Assembly (NCBI RefSeq): GCF_002797975.1
Contig: NZ_PGET01000001.1
Span: forward strand, 2,542,001-2,606,000
Origin: [Clostridium] celerecrescens 18A
Lineage (GTDB): Bacteria > Bacillota > Clostridia > Lachnospirales > Lachnospiraceae
Length of the DNA: 64,000 nucleotides
Reading direction: 5' to 3'
Shown here: one piece after another, positions 42,559-51,922 of the stretch
How the letters are laid out: each line of letters opens with the position of its first letter
Numbering within the stretch: position 1 is the first letter of the stretch
Position numbers and translations under genes: made by a program
Notes under the pieces: model-generated
The model's database searches: none
The model's input: only the letters and a program-made list of their open reading frames with translations
What the model was told of the DNA's origin: nothing

Positions 42559-43587
42559 CTAAGGATGTAAAAGGACCTTAATACTGCCCGATTTCCTATC
42601 AAGGCAAGTTTCAAGAGCTTTCTGAATATCATCAAGAGGAAAATGATGGGTGATCAGAAGTTCAAGGTCTAATTCTCTGGCAACTTTAAGTGCAATCGGG
42701 AAATCCCAGCAGTATCCCTGAGCACCCTGAATTTTAATTTCATGGGTGACAAATCTGCTTGCAGGAATATTGATCTGCGGATTCTCAAAGATTCCAATAA
42801 CAGTGGCCAGGCCATTTTTCTTTAATGTCATCATTGCCTGTAAAAATGATGCTTCCAGGCCAACACATTCGAAACTCTTATCAACGCCCTTTCCAGTTGT
42901 AATCCGGCGTACCTCATCCTCCAGATTTGTTTTTCCCGAATTAACCGTTATGGTGGCGCCAAGCTTTTTCGCTGCTGCAAGCCTTTCATCAGAAAAGTCT
43001 GCAATGATGACTTCGGCAGCTCCGCTCTTTTTGCATATGGACGCAATCAACATTCCTATCGCGCCTGCTCCGATAACAAGAACTGTCTCTCCAAGGCGGA
43101 TATCTGCTCGGCGCACCGCATGGGTTGCCACGCTCAAGGGTTCAATCAGGGCACCTGTATCATAAGTCAGGTATTCAGGAAGCTTATACACATATGGCTC
43201 ATTGATCAGAATATAGTCAGCCATTGCTCCGTCGCCATTTCTGTATGTAAACGATATATTCTCACAATATCCGTAATCCCCATGACAACAGGCATCGCAT
43301 GTTCCGCAGACAATACAAGGTTCCACCGTTACCCGGTCTCCCACAGACACATTGGTAACGTCTTCTCCAATCTCAACCACATCTCCAGAAAATTCATGCC
43401 CAATGGTCATCGGAAGGGGGGCGGAAGGGTGTTTCCCTTTAAAAATGTGGATATCACTGCCGCAAATGGCACTTGATTTTATCTTAATCAGAACCTGGCC
43501 CTTTTTCGGAGACTGAATATCCCTTTTTCCGATGATTGCTTTCATGGGCTCGGTTACTATCCCAATTCTGCTGGTTTTTACACTCAC
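42559..43587 (-). CDS. Zinc-dependent alcohol/polyol dehydrogenase (MDR family)
   Basis: About 342 residues. Catalytic zinc ligands fit AICGSDIH (Cys) and IGHEFSG (His-Glu). The structural-zinc cysteines lie in CGTCDACCHGDYGYC, and the NAD fold begins VLVIGAGAIGM near 170. It resembles threonine and galactitol-phosphate type dehydrogenases. I place the start at a GTG at 43587, 8 bases after AAGGAGG; the ATG-initiated longer form would start inside that ribosome site. The gap to the preceding flavoenzyme is then 14 bp. Substrate unknown; a secondary hydroxyl of the sugar-like ligand is likely. Confidence 0.9.
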   Translation of the reverse strand: MSVKTSRIGIVTEPMKAIIGKRDIQSPKKGQVLIKIKSSAICGSDIHIFKGKHPSAPLPMTIGHEFSGDVVEIGEDVTNVSVGDRVTVEPCIVCGTCDACCHGDYGYCENISFTYRNGDGAMADYILINEPYVYKLPEYLTYDTGALIEPLSVATHAVRRADIRLGETVLVIGAGAIGMLIASICKKSGAAEVIIADFSDERLAAAKKLGATITVNSGKTNLEDEVRRITTGKGVDKSFECVGLEASFLQAMMTLKKNGLATVIGIFENPQINIPASRFVTHEIKIQGAQGYCWDFPIALKVARELDLELLITHHFPLDDIQKALETCLDRKSGSIKVLLHP

Positions 43588-43601
43588 TTCTAAGTCCTCC
43601 T

Positions 43602-44972
43602 TCATTGGAAACTTTTCTCACGCATCGAAGCTTCCTCTCTGTACTCCTTATAAAAGCCCGCGTAGATTTCGCTGTCTTTGATGACGCAGCCGGTTCTTCC
43701 ATGGTCTCTCATAATCTGAGTGCATTTTGAGCAGGTGACGCAGCACTGCTTCGGATCCATTTCTCCTTTCAGAAGAATATCGCGGGGAGCATCCGGATAT
43801 GCAAAGCCGGAACGTCCCATACCCACAAATTTACAGCTTCCGTCAGCCAGGTTCGCTGCACCCGCATAAGGAAGGAACTGCCGCAGCCATGTATAACCAT
43901 TTCCCACAACAGGCACATCACCTGCGGCTTTCTGAATCAGCCGCGTAAACTCAAACAGCCGTTCCATGCTTTCAAGGGGATGTTCATCCGGAACAGGGAT
44001 TCCCATGCTGGACAAATCAAAAGGCCTTGTAACCTGAGGATAAATATAATAGGGATTTCCGGCTGAATTGCTCAAAAGGTCAACGCCCTCTTCCACCAGC
44101 ATCCGCACAAGAGCCAGTGGCTCTGTGGGATCAAATTTCCACATATCTTCCTTGTCACAGCCAAATCCATAGGGATAAGGATGTGCATCAAATACATTAA
44201 AACGGCAGGCTATAATAAAATCATCGCCCACAGCTTCCCGGACGGCACGGATTGTCTGGAGAAGAAACCGGCTCCTGTTTTCAAAGCTTCCGCCGTATTT
44301 TCCCTCTCTTGTGTGGCTGGCAATTAACTCACTCAAAAGATACCGGTGGCAATTCTTTATATCCACGCCGTCAAAACCTGCTTCCTTAGCCAAAACCGCA
44401 CTTTCCACATAATGAGCCGTTAAATTGTCCAGATATTCATCGGTCACGACAGGTCCATCTTCCGCAAGCCCGACTCTCGGATCCAGAATAGGGTCATGCT
44501 GGGGAACAATAGGCGCTCCCTTATGACCTTCCGGTCTTGAATAGCGGCCGGAGTGTGTTAACTGTAAAATATTCAGTGGTTTTTTTCCATTGCGGGCAAC
44601 TGCCGACTGATTGCACCGTTCAACAACCGCCTTAAACTGTGGCATATTCTCCTTGGTCAGCATCATCTGGAGCGGATTGGCCCGTCCTTCCACGACAACC
44701 GCACAAGCTTCCCACCAAAGTAATCCCGCTCCGCCTTCCGAAAACCTCTTGTATCTTCTTTCAACAAGCTCAGATGGAGAACCATCGGGATTTGAATCAC
44801 AGCCTTCCATTGGAAGAATTGCAATTGCATTGGGTGCAATCCGTTTTCCTACCTTTACCTCGGTACGAAGCGGAGATAAATCTTCGCTGAATTTTATGTT
44901 TACACCAAGAGAATTTACTTTTTCTACAACCTCATTCAATGTTTTAAAATTAAACTTTTCATGTGACGCCAT
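43602..44972 (-). CDS. NADH:flavin oxidoreductase (OYE family) with C-terminal cysteine cluster
   Basis: 456 residues. The FMN barrel is recognisable from GPVVTDEYLDNL, YGGSFENRSRFLLQTIRAVREAVG and the late VVGNG and FVGMGRSGFAYPD. In the motif where OYE and YqjM enzymes have His-x-x-His, this protein has Lys206-Asn-Cys-His209. A C-terminal set (CCVTCSKC and a later GCV) resembles the [4Fe-4S] site of 2,4-dienoyl-CoA reductases, but the second NAD-binding half of those enzymes is missing. It probably reduces or isomerises an enone-type intermediate. It lies 21 bp after the epimerase-like gene. Confidence 0.88.
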   Translation of the reverse strand: MASHEKFNFKTLNEVVEKVNSLGVNIKFSEDLSPLRTEVKVGKRIAPNAIAILPMEGCDSNPDGSPSELVERRYKRFSEGGAGLLWWEACAVVVEGRANPLQMMLTKENMPQFKAVVERCNQSAVARNGKKPLNILQLTHSGRYSRPEGHKGAPIVPQHDPILDPRVGLAEDGPVVTDEYLDNLTAHYVESAVLAKEAGFDGVDIKNCHRYLLSELIASHTREGKYGGSFENRSRFLLQTIRAVREAVGDDFIIACRFNVFDAHPYPYGFGCDKEDMWKFDPTEPLALVRMLVEEGVDLLSNSAGNPYYIYPQVTRPFDLSSMGIPVPDEHPLESMERLFEFTRLIQKAAGDVPVVGNGYTWLRQFLPYAGAANLADGSCKFVGMGRSGFAYPDAPRDILLKGEMDPKQCCVTCSKCTQIMRDHGRTGCVIKDSEIYAGFYKEYREEASMREKSFQ

Positions 44973-44993
44973 TCTTCAGTCATCTCCTTATTT

Positions 44994-45833
44994 TTAATGC
45001 CAGTCATGCTGCTTCATATAGAGGATTCCAGATTTGGCAATCTCATCCGCACTCTTTTGCGGCTGAACCCAGCCGGCGTCAAAGCCGCCGGGCGCAAATG
45101 TCTCCATTGTGATATGACCTTTATAATCGTATCTTTGCATTAACCCCCATAAGTCCTTCCACGGAAAGAATCCCTGACCCGGAACTCCTCTGTTATTTGA
45201 GCAGGCATGAAAATGATACATCTTTTCTTCCTTCAGCACGGCTTCAAACGCATCTGTGATGCTGTCTTCCTCAATTCCGGCCTGATATGTATCAAAATGT
45301 ACCCCTACGTTTTCCTCTCCAATATCGGAAACAAGCTTTAACGCCTGAGCTGCTGTATTGACAACGCTGGTCCGATACCGGTTTAAAGGTTCAAGAGCAA
45401 GCCGCACACCGCATCCCTTAGCTATGGCAGAAACTTTACGGATACCCGTTACTGCAAGCTCCCACTCCCTTTTTTCATCTTCCTCAGAAAGCCGGTGTTT
45501 CTTCCCTCCACCTGTATACAGAGGGCCGGCAAATACTTTTGCGGATACTGCTTCCGCCGATTTCAAACATTCCGTCATATATTTCATTGTGTTCTGCCGG
45601 ATCGTCTCATCAAAATTGGAAAGATCACGCCCAGCTCCAAGTGCGGCGCAAAGGCTCACTTCCATATCCAGGGAACGGATTTCATCCATAAGTTTCTTCG
45701 GAATCTCAGGAACAGTCATGGGGAGTTCCACTGCCGTAAATCCCATCTTAAATGCTTTTTCAGGCAATCCTGCACATTGAAGTCCCAGTTCATTCTCCCA
45801 ATTCCAAAGATTAATTCCCCAGTAGCTGCTCAT
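44994..45833 (-). CDS. Sugar isomerase/epimerase TIM barrel (ketose 3-epimerase-like)
   Basis: 279 residues of the AP-endonuclease-2/xylose isomerase-like barrel family. The metal-binding Glu lies in LALEPLNRYRTSVVNTAAQAL near 148, followed by VGVHFDTYQAGIEE, YHFHACSNNRGVPGQG and a final HITMETFAPGG, the pattern of D-tagatose/D-psicose 3-epimerases. It is cytoplasmic. AGGAGATATAT precedes the ATG, and it follows the LacI gene by 9 bp. It would epimerise a free keto-sugar or an oxidised glycoside; members of this fold also take part in C-glycoside cleavage. Confidence 0.87.
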   Translation of the reverse strand: MSSYWGINLWNWENELGLQCAGLPEKAFKMGFTAVELPMTVPEIPKKLMDEIRSLDMEVSLCAALGAGRDLSNFDETIRQNTMKYMTECLKSAEAVSAKVFAGPLYTGGGKKHRLSEEDEKREWELAVTGIRKVSAIAKGCGVRLALEPLNRYRTSVVNTAAQALKLVSDIGEENVGVHFDTYQAGIEEDSITDAFEAVLKEEKMYHFHACSNNRGVPGQGFFPWKDLWGLMQRYDYKGHITMETFAPGGFDAGWVQPQKSADEIAKSGILYMKQHDWH

Positions 45834-45842
45834 ATATATCTC

Positions 45843-46856
45843 CTATCTTGTTGAAGCCCGTATAATTAAATCTGTCTCCAACAGCTCTTTTAAAGGCTGG
45901 GGGAGCACTCCCTTCTCATCTTTATATTGGATTTGATGGATCAGATTATTGGTCGCCCTTACACCTATATCATAAAATGGCTGTGCCACGGTGGAAAGCG
46001 GCGGCTCCACCATCCCTGAAAGAGTTACATTGTCAAAGCTGAGTACAGAGACGTCTTCCGGAATACGGATTCCCATCTCATGAAGGGCATGAAGAATAAC
46101 AAATGCCTTCGGGTCGCTGGTTGCAAAAATCGCATCCGGCCTGTTTTCCGAGTTCATCAAAGCCTGTGTCATGCTGTAGAAGCTGCTGCTTCCTGTAGCC
46201 TCCCTCATAACAAGGGTTTCATTATAAGGGATGTTATGATCTTCAAGTGCCGCCCGGTAGCCCCGATAACGCTCATTATACAAATAAAGATTCTCCCGCC
46301 CCAGAGCCAAAGCAATTTTTTTATGTCCGGATCCGATTAAGTACCGGACTGCATTATAGGCCGCTTTAAAGTTGTCTATGGCAACAATATCTATTTTTCC
46401 CTCGTCCTTGGCATAAAAGCGGTTGATAAGCACAAGGGGGAATCCTTCTGTGCGGAGGTTTCTTATATGGATAGAGTTTGGAAGCATGGAGCCTACAATA
46501 AATCCATCCACCAGACGTGATTTCATAGTAGATATATAGTCTTTTTCAACACCGCTGTTCTCGTCGGTATTGCATAGAATTACCGTATAATTTTTTTGTC
46601 TTGCCGCATCTTCGACTCCTCGTGTAATCATGGGAAAAATAAGGTTCTGGATATCCGGAAGCATAAGGACTATGGTATTGGTCCTGCCCATTTTCAGACC
46701 TTTCGCCATGACGTTTGGGCTGTAGCCTGTTTTCTGGATGGCCTCCATGACACGCATCCTTGTGTCATCACTTACATAACTTTTTCCACTTAAAACTCTC
46801 GATACGGTTGTCGCTGAAACACCTGCCAATTCTGCAACCACTTTAATATTTGTCAT
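45843..46856 (-). CDS. LacI-family transcriptional regulator
   Basis: About 337 residues: helix-turn-helix TNIKVVAELAGVSATTVSRVLSGKSYVS, hinge SPNVMAKGLKMG, then the effector domain with IFATSDPKAFV and VSVLSFDNVTLSGMVEPPLS. The start at 46856 follows GAGGTGATTGGA; a longer GTG-initiated form overlaps the site. Its position inside the catabolic gene run, between the dehydratase and the epimerase-like gene, suggests that it controls this locus, perhaps including the divergent promoter region at 53.2-53.5 kb. Confidence 0.93.
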   Translation of the reverse strand: MTNIKVVAELAGVSATTVSRVLSGKSYVSDDTRMRVMEAIQKTGYSPNVMAKGLKMGRTNTIVLMLPDIQNLIFPMITRGVEDAARQKNYTVILCNTDENSGVEKDYISTMKSRLVDGFIVGSMLPNSIHIRNLRTEGFPLVLINRFYAKDEGKIDIVAIDNFKAAYNAVRYLIGSGHKKIALALGRENLYLYNERYRGYRAALEDHNIPYNETLVMREATGSSSFYSMTQALMNSENRPDAIFATSDPKAFVILHALHEMGIRIPEDVSVLSFDNVTLSGMVEPPLSTVAQPFYDIGVRATNNLIHQIQYKDEKGVLPQPLKELLETDLIIRASTR

Positions 46857-46962
46857 TCCAATCACCTCAATATGTGAATTCCATAATATGGATCCTTTTC
46901 CCCAATTTTATCACACATTGTCAGAATATACACGAAATTTCAGCATAGTCGTTTAATTGCAT

Positions 46963-48621
46963 TCAGTCGTCCCAAAATACAGTTGCTCCACGATGCGCTG
47001 AGGTACAATTTTTGCGATAAAGATTTAACCATCCCTTAGCCGGTTTATGAACGGGTTCGAATCGTTTTCTTCTGTCAGTAAATTCCGCTTCCGTCACATC
47101 TACTGTCAGCATTCTCGCCTCAACATCTATATAAATCATATCTCCGTCTTTAATCAAAGCCAGGTTTCCGCCTTCGTAAGCCTCCGGACTCACATGTCCT
47201 ATTGCAAGACCGCCGGTTGCTCCCGAAAATCTGCCGTCCGATACAAGGGCAAGCCGGCTGCCTAGCCCCTTTCCGAGAACAGCCGCCATAAATGTCTCCA
47301 TATGGGGCATTCCCGGGCTGCCCTTCGGCCCTTCATACCGGATAATTACAACATCACCGGCCACAATTTCATCCCTTAAAATCGCATTCCAGGCATCGTC
47401 CTGAGAATCGTAGCATTTGGCCGGTCCTGAAAATTTCCATGCTGCCGGATCTACCGCACTGAATTTGACAATCGCACTGTCCGTTCCGATATTGCCGTGA
47501 AGAACAGCAAGTCCACCCTGTTCATGGATGGGATTTTCCACAGAATGAATCACATCCATATCCTTATTTTCTGCAAGTTCCGCCTTATCTCCGATGGTGC
47601 CGAACATACCGCCTGCTGCCGTATCGATCTTCCCCGCTTTGGCAAGTTCCTTCACAACAGCCCCAAGCCCTCCGGCCGCATCAAATTCTTCCATTGTATC
47701 AGTTGGATGGTTGGGATAAATAGTGCTGATCACCGGCACTTCACGGCTGATTCTATCAAAGGTTTCCGGGACAATATCGCATTTTACCTGACGTGCAAGT
47801 GCCGGGATGTGAAGCAGGCTGTTGGTAGAACCTCCCGTTGCCATCATATAGCGTACGACGTTCTCAAAGCTCTTTTGTTCTATAAAATCACTTGGCCGCC
47901 GTTCTTCCTTTACTGCCTCCATAACCTTTTCAGCCGCTTCCCTTGCCATCTCATGCCACCGGGGGGTCTGGCTGCGGACACTGGCGTTACCGTGAGGAGA
48001 AAGACCAAGAACTTCGGCCATGGCGCACATGGTATTAGCCGTGCCCATAAAGGGGCAGGCTCCCGGAGTCGGACAGGCATTTCTCACAATACCTTTGTAA
48101 TCCTCTTCGCTCATATCACCCGCAATGTAGGCTGCATAAGCCTGTTTTGTATGGGTCAAAGTCAGCATTTTCCCCTTATAATGACCTGCCGCCATGTATC
48201 CGCCTGTAAGCATGACGGTTGGAATATCCACTCTCAAAGCGCCCATGATCATACCCGGTACAACTTTGTCACAAGTTGCCATGATAATCATGCCTTCCAG
48301 CATGTTTAATTCTGCAACCGTCTCCACTTCACTCGATACCAGATCCCTGGCCGGAAGCGTGTAACGGTCACCTGGTGTATTGGAGCAGATTCCGTCACAG
48401 ACACCGGTGATAGGAAGTTCCAGTGCAAGTCCACCTGCTTTATAGATTTCTTCCTTCATCTCTGCAATGACATCTTTAAAGGGGAAATGTCCCGGATTCA
48501 TTTCATTCCATGAGTTTACCAGACCGATTATAGGTCTTGCCGCATCCTCAGGTGATATTCCCATCGCATAAAGCAGTGTATTACGATGATCCATTGATTC
48601 TTCATTCCACTGACGTATCAT
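46963..48621 (-). CDS. IlvD/EDD-family dehydratase (probable sugar-acid dehydratase)
   Basis: About 552 residues. The Fe-S cysteines appear in [23 protein letters not shown] and [19 protein letters not shown], with [15 protein letters not shown] near 262 and the C-terminal [11 protein letters not shown]. The family dehydrates 2,3-dihydroxy acids. The sugar-rich neighbourhood and the lack of other isoleucine/valine genes favour an aldonate such as xylonate or arabinonate over dihydroxyisovalerate. The start at 48621 follows AGGAGG seven bases upstream; the longer frame would start inside the ribosome site. Its product would be a 2-keto-3-deoxy acid. Confidence 0.9.
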   Translation of the reverse strand: MIRQWNEESMDHRNTLLYAMGISPEDAARPIIGLVNSWNEMNPGHFPFKDVIAEMKEEIYKAGGLALELPITGVCDGICSNTPGDRYTLPARDLVSSEVETVAELNMLEGMIIMATCDKVVPGMIMGALRVDIPTVMLTGGYMAAGHYKGKMLTLTHTKQAYAAYIAGDMSEEDYKGIVRNACPTPGACPFMGTANTMCAMAEVLGLSPHGNASVRSQTPRWHEMAREAAEKVMEAVKEERRPSDFIEQKSFENVVRYMMATGGSTNSLLHIPALARQVKCDIVPETFDRISREVPVISTIYPNHPTDTMEEFDAAGGLGAVVKELAKAGKIDTAAGGMFGTIGDKAELAENKDMDVIHSVENPIHEQGGLAVLHGNIGTDSAIVKFSAVDPAAWKFSGPAKCYDSQDDAWNAILRDEIVAGDVVIIRYEGPKGSPGMPHMETFMAAVLGKGLGSRLALVSDGRFSGATGGLAIGHVSPEAYEGGNLALIKDGDMIYIDVEARMLTVDVTEAEFTDRRKRFEPVHKPAKGWLNLYRKNCTSAHRGATVFWDD

Positions 48622-48669
48622 CTTTTTTCCTCCTGTCATTATCCCTAAACGATACCTGACGACGCTGTA

Positions 48670-49374
48670 TCAGCCCCCCAGATAAGCTTTCCTTACAACA
48701 TCTGACTTCATCAGTTCTTCACCTGTTCCGCAGATGTTTACCATACCGTTTTCAAGGACATATGCTTTATCACAGATAGAAAGCGCTTTTCTCGCATTCT
48801 GCTCTACAAGCAGCACGGTAATTCCTGAATCCCGGATCTCCTTAATAAGATCATATACCTGGTTTACAATAATTGGCGCAAGTCCAAGGCTGGGTTCATC
48901 AAGCAGCAAAATCCTGGGGTGCTCCATAAGTCCTCTGCTGATAGCCAGCATCTGCTGCTCGCCGCCTGAGAGAGTACCGGCAAACTGATGTTCTCTTTCT
49001 TTCAGAATAGGGAAACGCTTAAACTGCTCTTCGATATCTTTTTCCAGCTGTTTTCTATGATGTAAATACCCGCCGACCAGCAGGTTATCACGAATCGTAA
49101 GGCCAGAGAAGGTTTTACGTCCTTCCGGTACGTGTACAATTCCTTTCGCAACGATTTTGCTCGACTTGGAAGGTATGGGCTCCCCCAGGAATTCGATGCT
49201 TCCCTCAACCGGCTTCACCAAGCCGGAAATGGTCCGCAGGAGAGAGGTCTTTCCGGCTCCGTTGGAACCGATGATGCTGACAATCTGCCCTTCATCCGCT
49301 TCCACATGGACATTTTTCAGTGCCCTGACATGACCATAGGTGACGCTTAAATCCATTACTTTCAGCATTGCCAT
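48670..49374 (-). CDS. livF: Liv-type ABC transporter ATPase (LivF-like)
   Basis: 234 residues with Walker A GSNGAGKTSLLR near 37, the signature TLSGGEQQMLAISRGLM near 135, and Walker B ILLLDEPSLGL. The short C-terminus and KVMDLSVTYGHVRAL start are typical of LivF. It pairs with LivG to power import by the LivHM permeases. In this locus the cargo is probably not a branched-chain amino acid, because the other co-oriented genes are sugar-acid and redox enzymes. Confidence 0.93.
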   Translation of the reverse strand: MAMLKVMDLSVTYGHVRALKNVHVEADEGQIVSIIGSNGAGKTSLLRTISGLVKPVEGSIEFLGEPIPSKSSKIVAKGIVHVPEGRKTFSGLTIRDNLLVGGYLHHRKQLEKDIEEQFKRFPILKEREHQFAGTLSGGEQQMLAISRGLMEHPRILLLDEPSLGLAPIIVNQVYDLIKEIRDSGITVLLVEQNARKALSICDKAYVLENGMVNICGTGEELMKSDVVRKAYLGG

Positions 49375-49377
49375 GTG

Positions 49378-50145
49378 TTATCCCTCCTCCTTTCCAAGAT
49401 ATGCCTCAATTACTTCCGGATTTCTCTGTATTTCTGCAGGGGTGCCCACTGCAATCGTCTTTCCGAAGTTCTGGACATGAATGATGTGTGAAATGGACAT
49501 AACCAGCTCCAGCCTGTGTTCTATCAAAAGTATTGCAAATCCAATATCTTTGGAAAGCCTTGAAATCAGCTCCGTCAACTCCTGGACCTCTGTAGGATTC
49601 AGTCCCGCAGCCGGCTCATCTAAGAGCAGTACCTTAGGATTACAGGTCAGTGCTCTTGCAATCTCAATACGGCGCTGCATGCCATAAGCCAGGTTTTCAG
49701 GCCGTTCATTCTTATAGTCGGCCATTCCCACCATTTCCAGGTAATGTTCGCAAAGTTCCATTCCCCTCTTTTCCTCGCTTTTGCGCTTCGGTGTTGGCAG
49801 AAGGCCTCCGATCAAGGAATATTTCGACTGAGGATCAAATGCGCACATAACATTCTGCAGCACAGTAAGTCCTTTAAATAAGCGGATATTCTGAAAGGTA
49901 CGTCCCATTCCTTCTCTTGTAACGAGATATTGTTCTTTTCTGGTTACATCCTTCCCATCCAGCATCACCGTTCCCTGATCCGCCGTGTATACATTGGAAA
50001 TAACATTGAAAATAGTTGTTTTTCCGGCTCCGTTAGGTCCGATAATTCCATGGATCTCTCCCGCATCTGCACGGATAGAAAAATCCTGAATAGCCTTTAC
50101 ACCGCCAAAGCTTTTATAAATATTCTTAACTTCCAGCAAGCTCAT
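49378..50145 (-). CDS. livG: Liv-type ABC transporter ATPase (LivG-like)
   Basis: 255 residues with Walker A GPNGAGKTTIFN near 35, the LivG-type insert TREGMGRTFQNIRLF, signature ENLAYGMQRRIEIARAL and Walker B VLLLDEPAAGLNPTE. The gene starts at the stop of livM and ends 3 bp before livF, so the ATPases are co-expressed. Confidence 0.94.
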   Translation of the reverse strand: MSLLEVKNIYKSFGGVKAIQDFSIRADAGEIHGIIGPNGAGKTTIFNVISNVYTADQGTVMLDGKDVTRKEQYLVTREGMGRTFQNIRLFKGLTVLQNVMCAFDPQSKYSLIGGLLPTPKRKSEEKRGMELCEHYLEMVGMADYKNERPENLAYGMQRRIEIARALTCNPKVLLLDEPAAGLNPTEVQELTELISRLSKDIGFAILLIEHRLELVMSISHIIHVQNFGKTIAVGTPAEIQRNPEVIEAYLGKEEG

Positions 50146-51011
50146 CAGTCTTCCTCCTTCTGCAGCTTTACCCGGCCTTTTCCTCTTCTGAACAAATCTG
50201 CAAGCTCATACTCACCCAAAAGTCCCGAAGGTTTAAAGTTGATAATTAACAATACCAGGATTGCATAAATAATGCTTCTGTAATTTGCAAGCCCTCTTAA
50301 CACTTCCGGGAGTCCGCTTAAGATCGTGGCTCCCAGGATAGATCCTGTCAGGCTGTTTACGCCTCCGAAGAATACCATAATTACCCAGTCGGCACTCTTC
50401 TTCCAGCCGAAAATGCTGGGATCCACGTATGTAATATAGAAAGCATACAGGCAGCCGCTGAAGGAGGTAAGGGCAACGCTCAAAAGAAACGATGTGATTT
50501 TGATTTTGGGAACGTTGATTCCCATGGCCTTCGCCGCAAGCTCATCTCCGCGGATTGCAACGCACTGGCGTCCATATTTGCTGTTTTTAAACCAGTTTAC
50601 CAGCAGGATTGCAATGACTGCAAACGTAAATGCCATCAGCGCCGTGGTTTTTTTCGGAATACCGATGAAACCGGAGGCACCGCCTGTAAGCTTAGTCGTT
50701 CTGTTCAGCAGAGCGGTTATCGCCTCTCCAAAGCCAAGTGTAACCAGGGAAATGTAGTCTCTCCTCAGCCGCACGGTTGGAATACCCACCACAAATCCAA
50801 TACCAACCGCGATAATAACAGCCGCGATACAGGCAAGAGGAAACGGGACACCCAGTTTTACGACAAAAATACCGGATACATAAGCTCCAACCGCCATGAA
50901 TGCCGCCTGTCCAAGGCTGAACATTCCCGTAAGTCCTGTCAGAACATATACGCCCGAAACTGCTACAAGCGTAATACATATCTGCGTAAAAATATTCATG
51001 TATAATACCAT
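50145..51011 (-). CDS. livM: Liv-type ABC transporter permease (LivM-like)
   Basis: 288 residues, about eight membrane segments, beginning TLVAVSGVYVLTGLTGMFSLGQAAFMAVGAYV. The coupling motif falls around RGDELAAKAMGINVPKIK near 155. It ends in a basic cytoplasmic tail. AGGGGGT precedes the ATG, and the gap to livH is 12 bp. Confidence 0.93.
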   Translation of the reverse strand: MVLYMNIFTQICITLVAVSGVYVLTGLTGMFSLGQAAFMAVGAYVSGIFVVKLGVPFPLACIAAVIIAVGIGFVVGIPTVRLRRDYISLVTLGFGEAITALLNRTTKLTGGASGFIGIPKKTTALMAFTFAVIAILLVNWFKNSKYGRQCVAIRGDELAAKAMGINVPKIKITSFLLSVALTSFSGCLYAFYITYVDPSIFGWKKSADWVIMVFFGGVNSLTGSILGATILSGLPEVLRGLANYRSIIYAILVLLIINFKPSGLLGEYELADLFRRGKGRVKLQKEED

Positions 51012-51023
51012 TGTAAGTACCCC

Positions 51024-51896
51024 CTATGCCTTTTCCTGAATGTTGCAGCCGGCAATTCCGCATGGACGGAGCAACAAAAACACCAGCATAATAAGGAAAA
51101 TAAATACCGGGGTGTATCCCGAACCCACAGTACTGATTAACAGTGTCTCAAGAAGCCCGAGAAGCACGGCTCCGATAATCGCACCCGGCAGGCTTCCCAG
51201 GCCTCCGATTACCGAAGCAATAAATCCTTTCACTACCAGGCTGCCCAGTGTCGGGTACAACGTATAGTTAATGCCCAGAAATACACCTGCAAGTCCGGCA
51301 AGAGCACCAGAAACAATAAACGCAAACTGAATAATCCGTGTAGCATCAATACCCATTAAGTTCGCAGTATCTCTGTCAAAGCTGACACTCCTGAGCGCCC
51401 TGCCAATTTTTGTCTTCTGAATAATATAAGCCAGCACAAGGAGTGCAACGGCGCTGCTGCAGAACATCAGGAGATCTGATGTAGAAACAACAACCGATCC
51501 AAATTTAATTGCCGCCTTTTTGAAAAACTGAGGATAGCTGTAAAAATTTGCACCAACTTTTAAAGTAACGAGTCCTTCATACAACGTTCCCAGTGTAATA
51601 GAGGAAACGAAAAAGTATACAGAAGAGCTGTTGCGCTGGATAATACGGCGAAATGCCACAAATTCTCCAATCAGCGCAATGCAGCCGCCTGTTACGATAG
51701 CAACCAGAATCGTCGGAATCAGCCCCAGTCCCCTGGAGGCTGCTAAAAAGTACCCAACAAACGCACACAGAGTCATGGTAGCTCCATGAGAGAAATTCGA
51801 AAACTTCAAAACATTAAATATCAATGAAAAGCCCGTCGCAATCAGCGCGTAGACAGATCCCGTCGCAAGGCCGTTGATTATAATCTGCAGTGACAT
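51024..51896 (-). CDS. livH: Liv-type ABC transporter permease (LivH-like)
   Basis: 290 residues of the LivH family: INGLATGSVYALIATGFSLIFNVLKFSNFSHGA at the N-terminus, the cytoplasmic RALRSVSFDRDTANLMGID near 165, and a Gly-rich late segment (IASVIGGLGSLPGAIIGA). The ribosome site GGAGG lies 7 bases ahead of the ATG. It forms the translocation pore with LivM. Confidence 0.94.
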   Translation of the reverse strand: MSLQIIINGLATGSVYALIATGFSLIFNVLKFSNFSHGATMTLCAFVGYFLAASRGLGLIPTILVAIVTGGCIALIGEFVAFRRIIQRNSSSVYFFVSSITLGTLYEGLVTLKVGANFYSYPQFFKKAAIKFGSVVVSTSDLLMFCSSAVALLVLAYIIQKTKIGRALRSVSFDRDTANLMGIDATRIIQFAFIVSGALAGLAGVFLGINYTLYPTLGSLVVKGFIASVIGGLGSLPGAIIGAVLLGLLETLLISTVGSGYTPVFIFLIMLVFLLLRPCGIAGCNIQEKA

Positions 51897-51922
51897 GATA
51901 TGCCTCCATCCATTTAAAAGCT

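Noticed and set aside
42351..42635. 94-codon frame containing a 17-residue peptide repeated twice
   Set aside because: The peptide repeat is simply the translated 51-bp DNA repeat. The frame overlaps the SDR and zinc dehydrogenase genes and lacks a ribosome site.
46963..48621. Biosynthetic IlvD for branched-chain amino acids
   Set aside because: No ilvB, ilvC, ilvE or leu genes are present; the context is a sugar-type catabolic locus with a LacI regulator.
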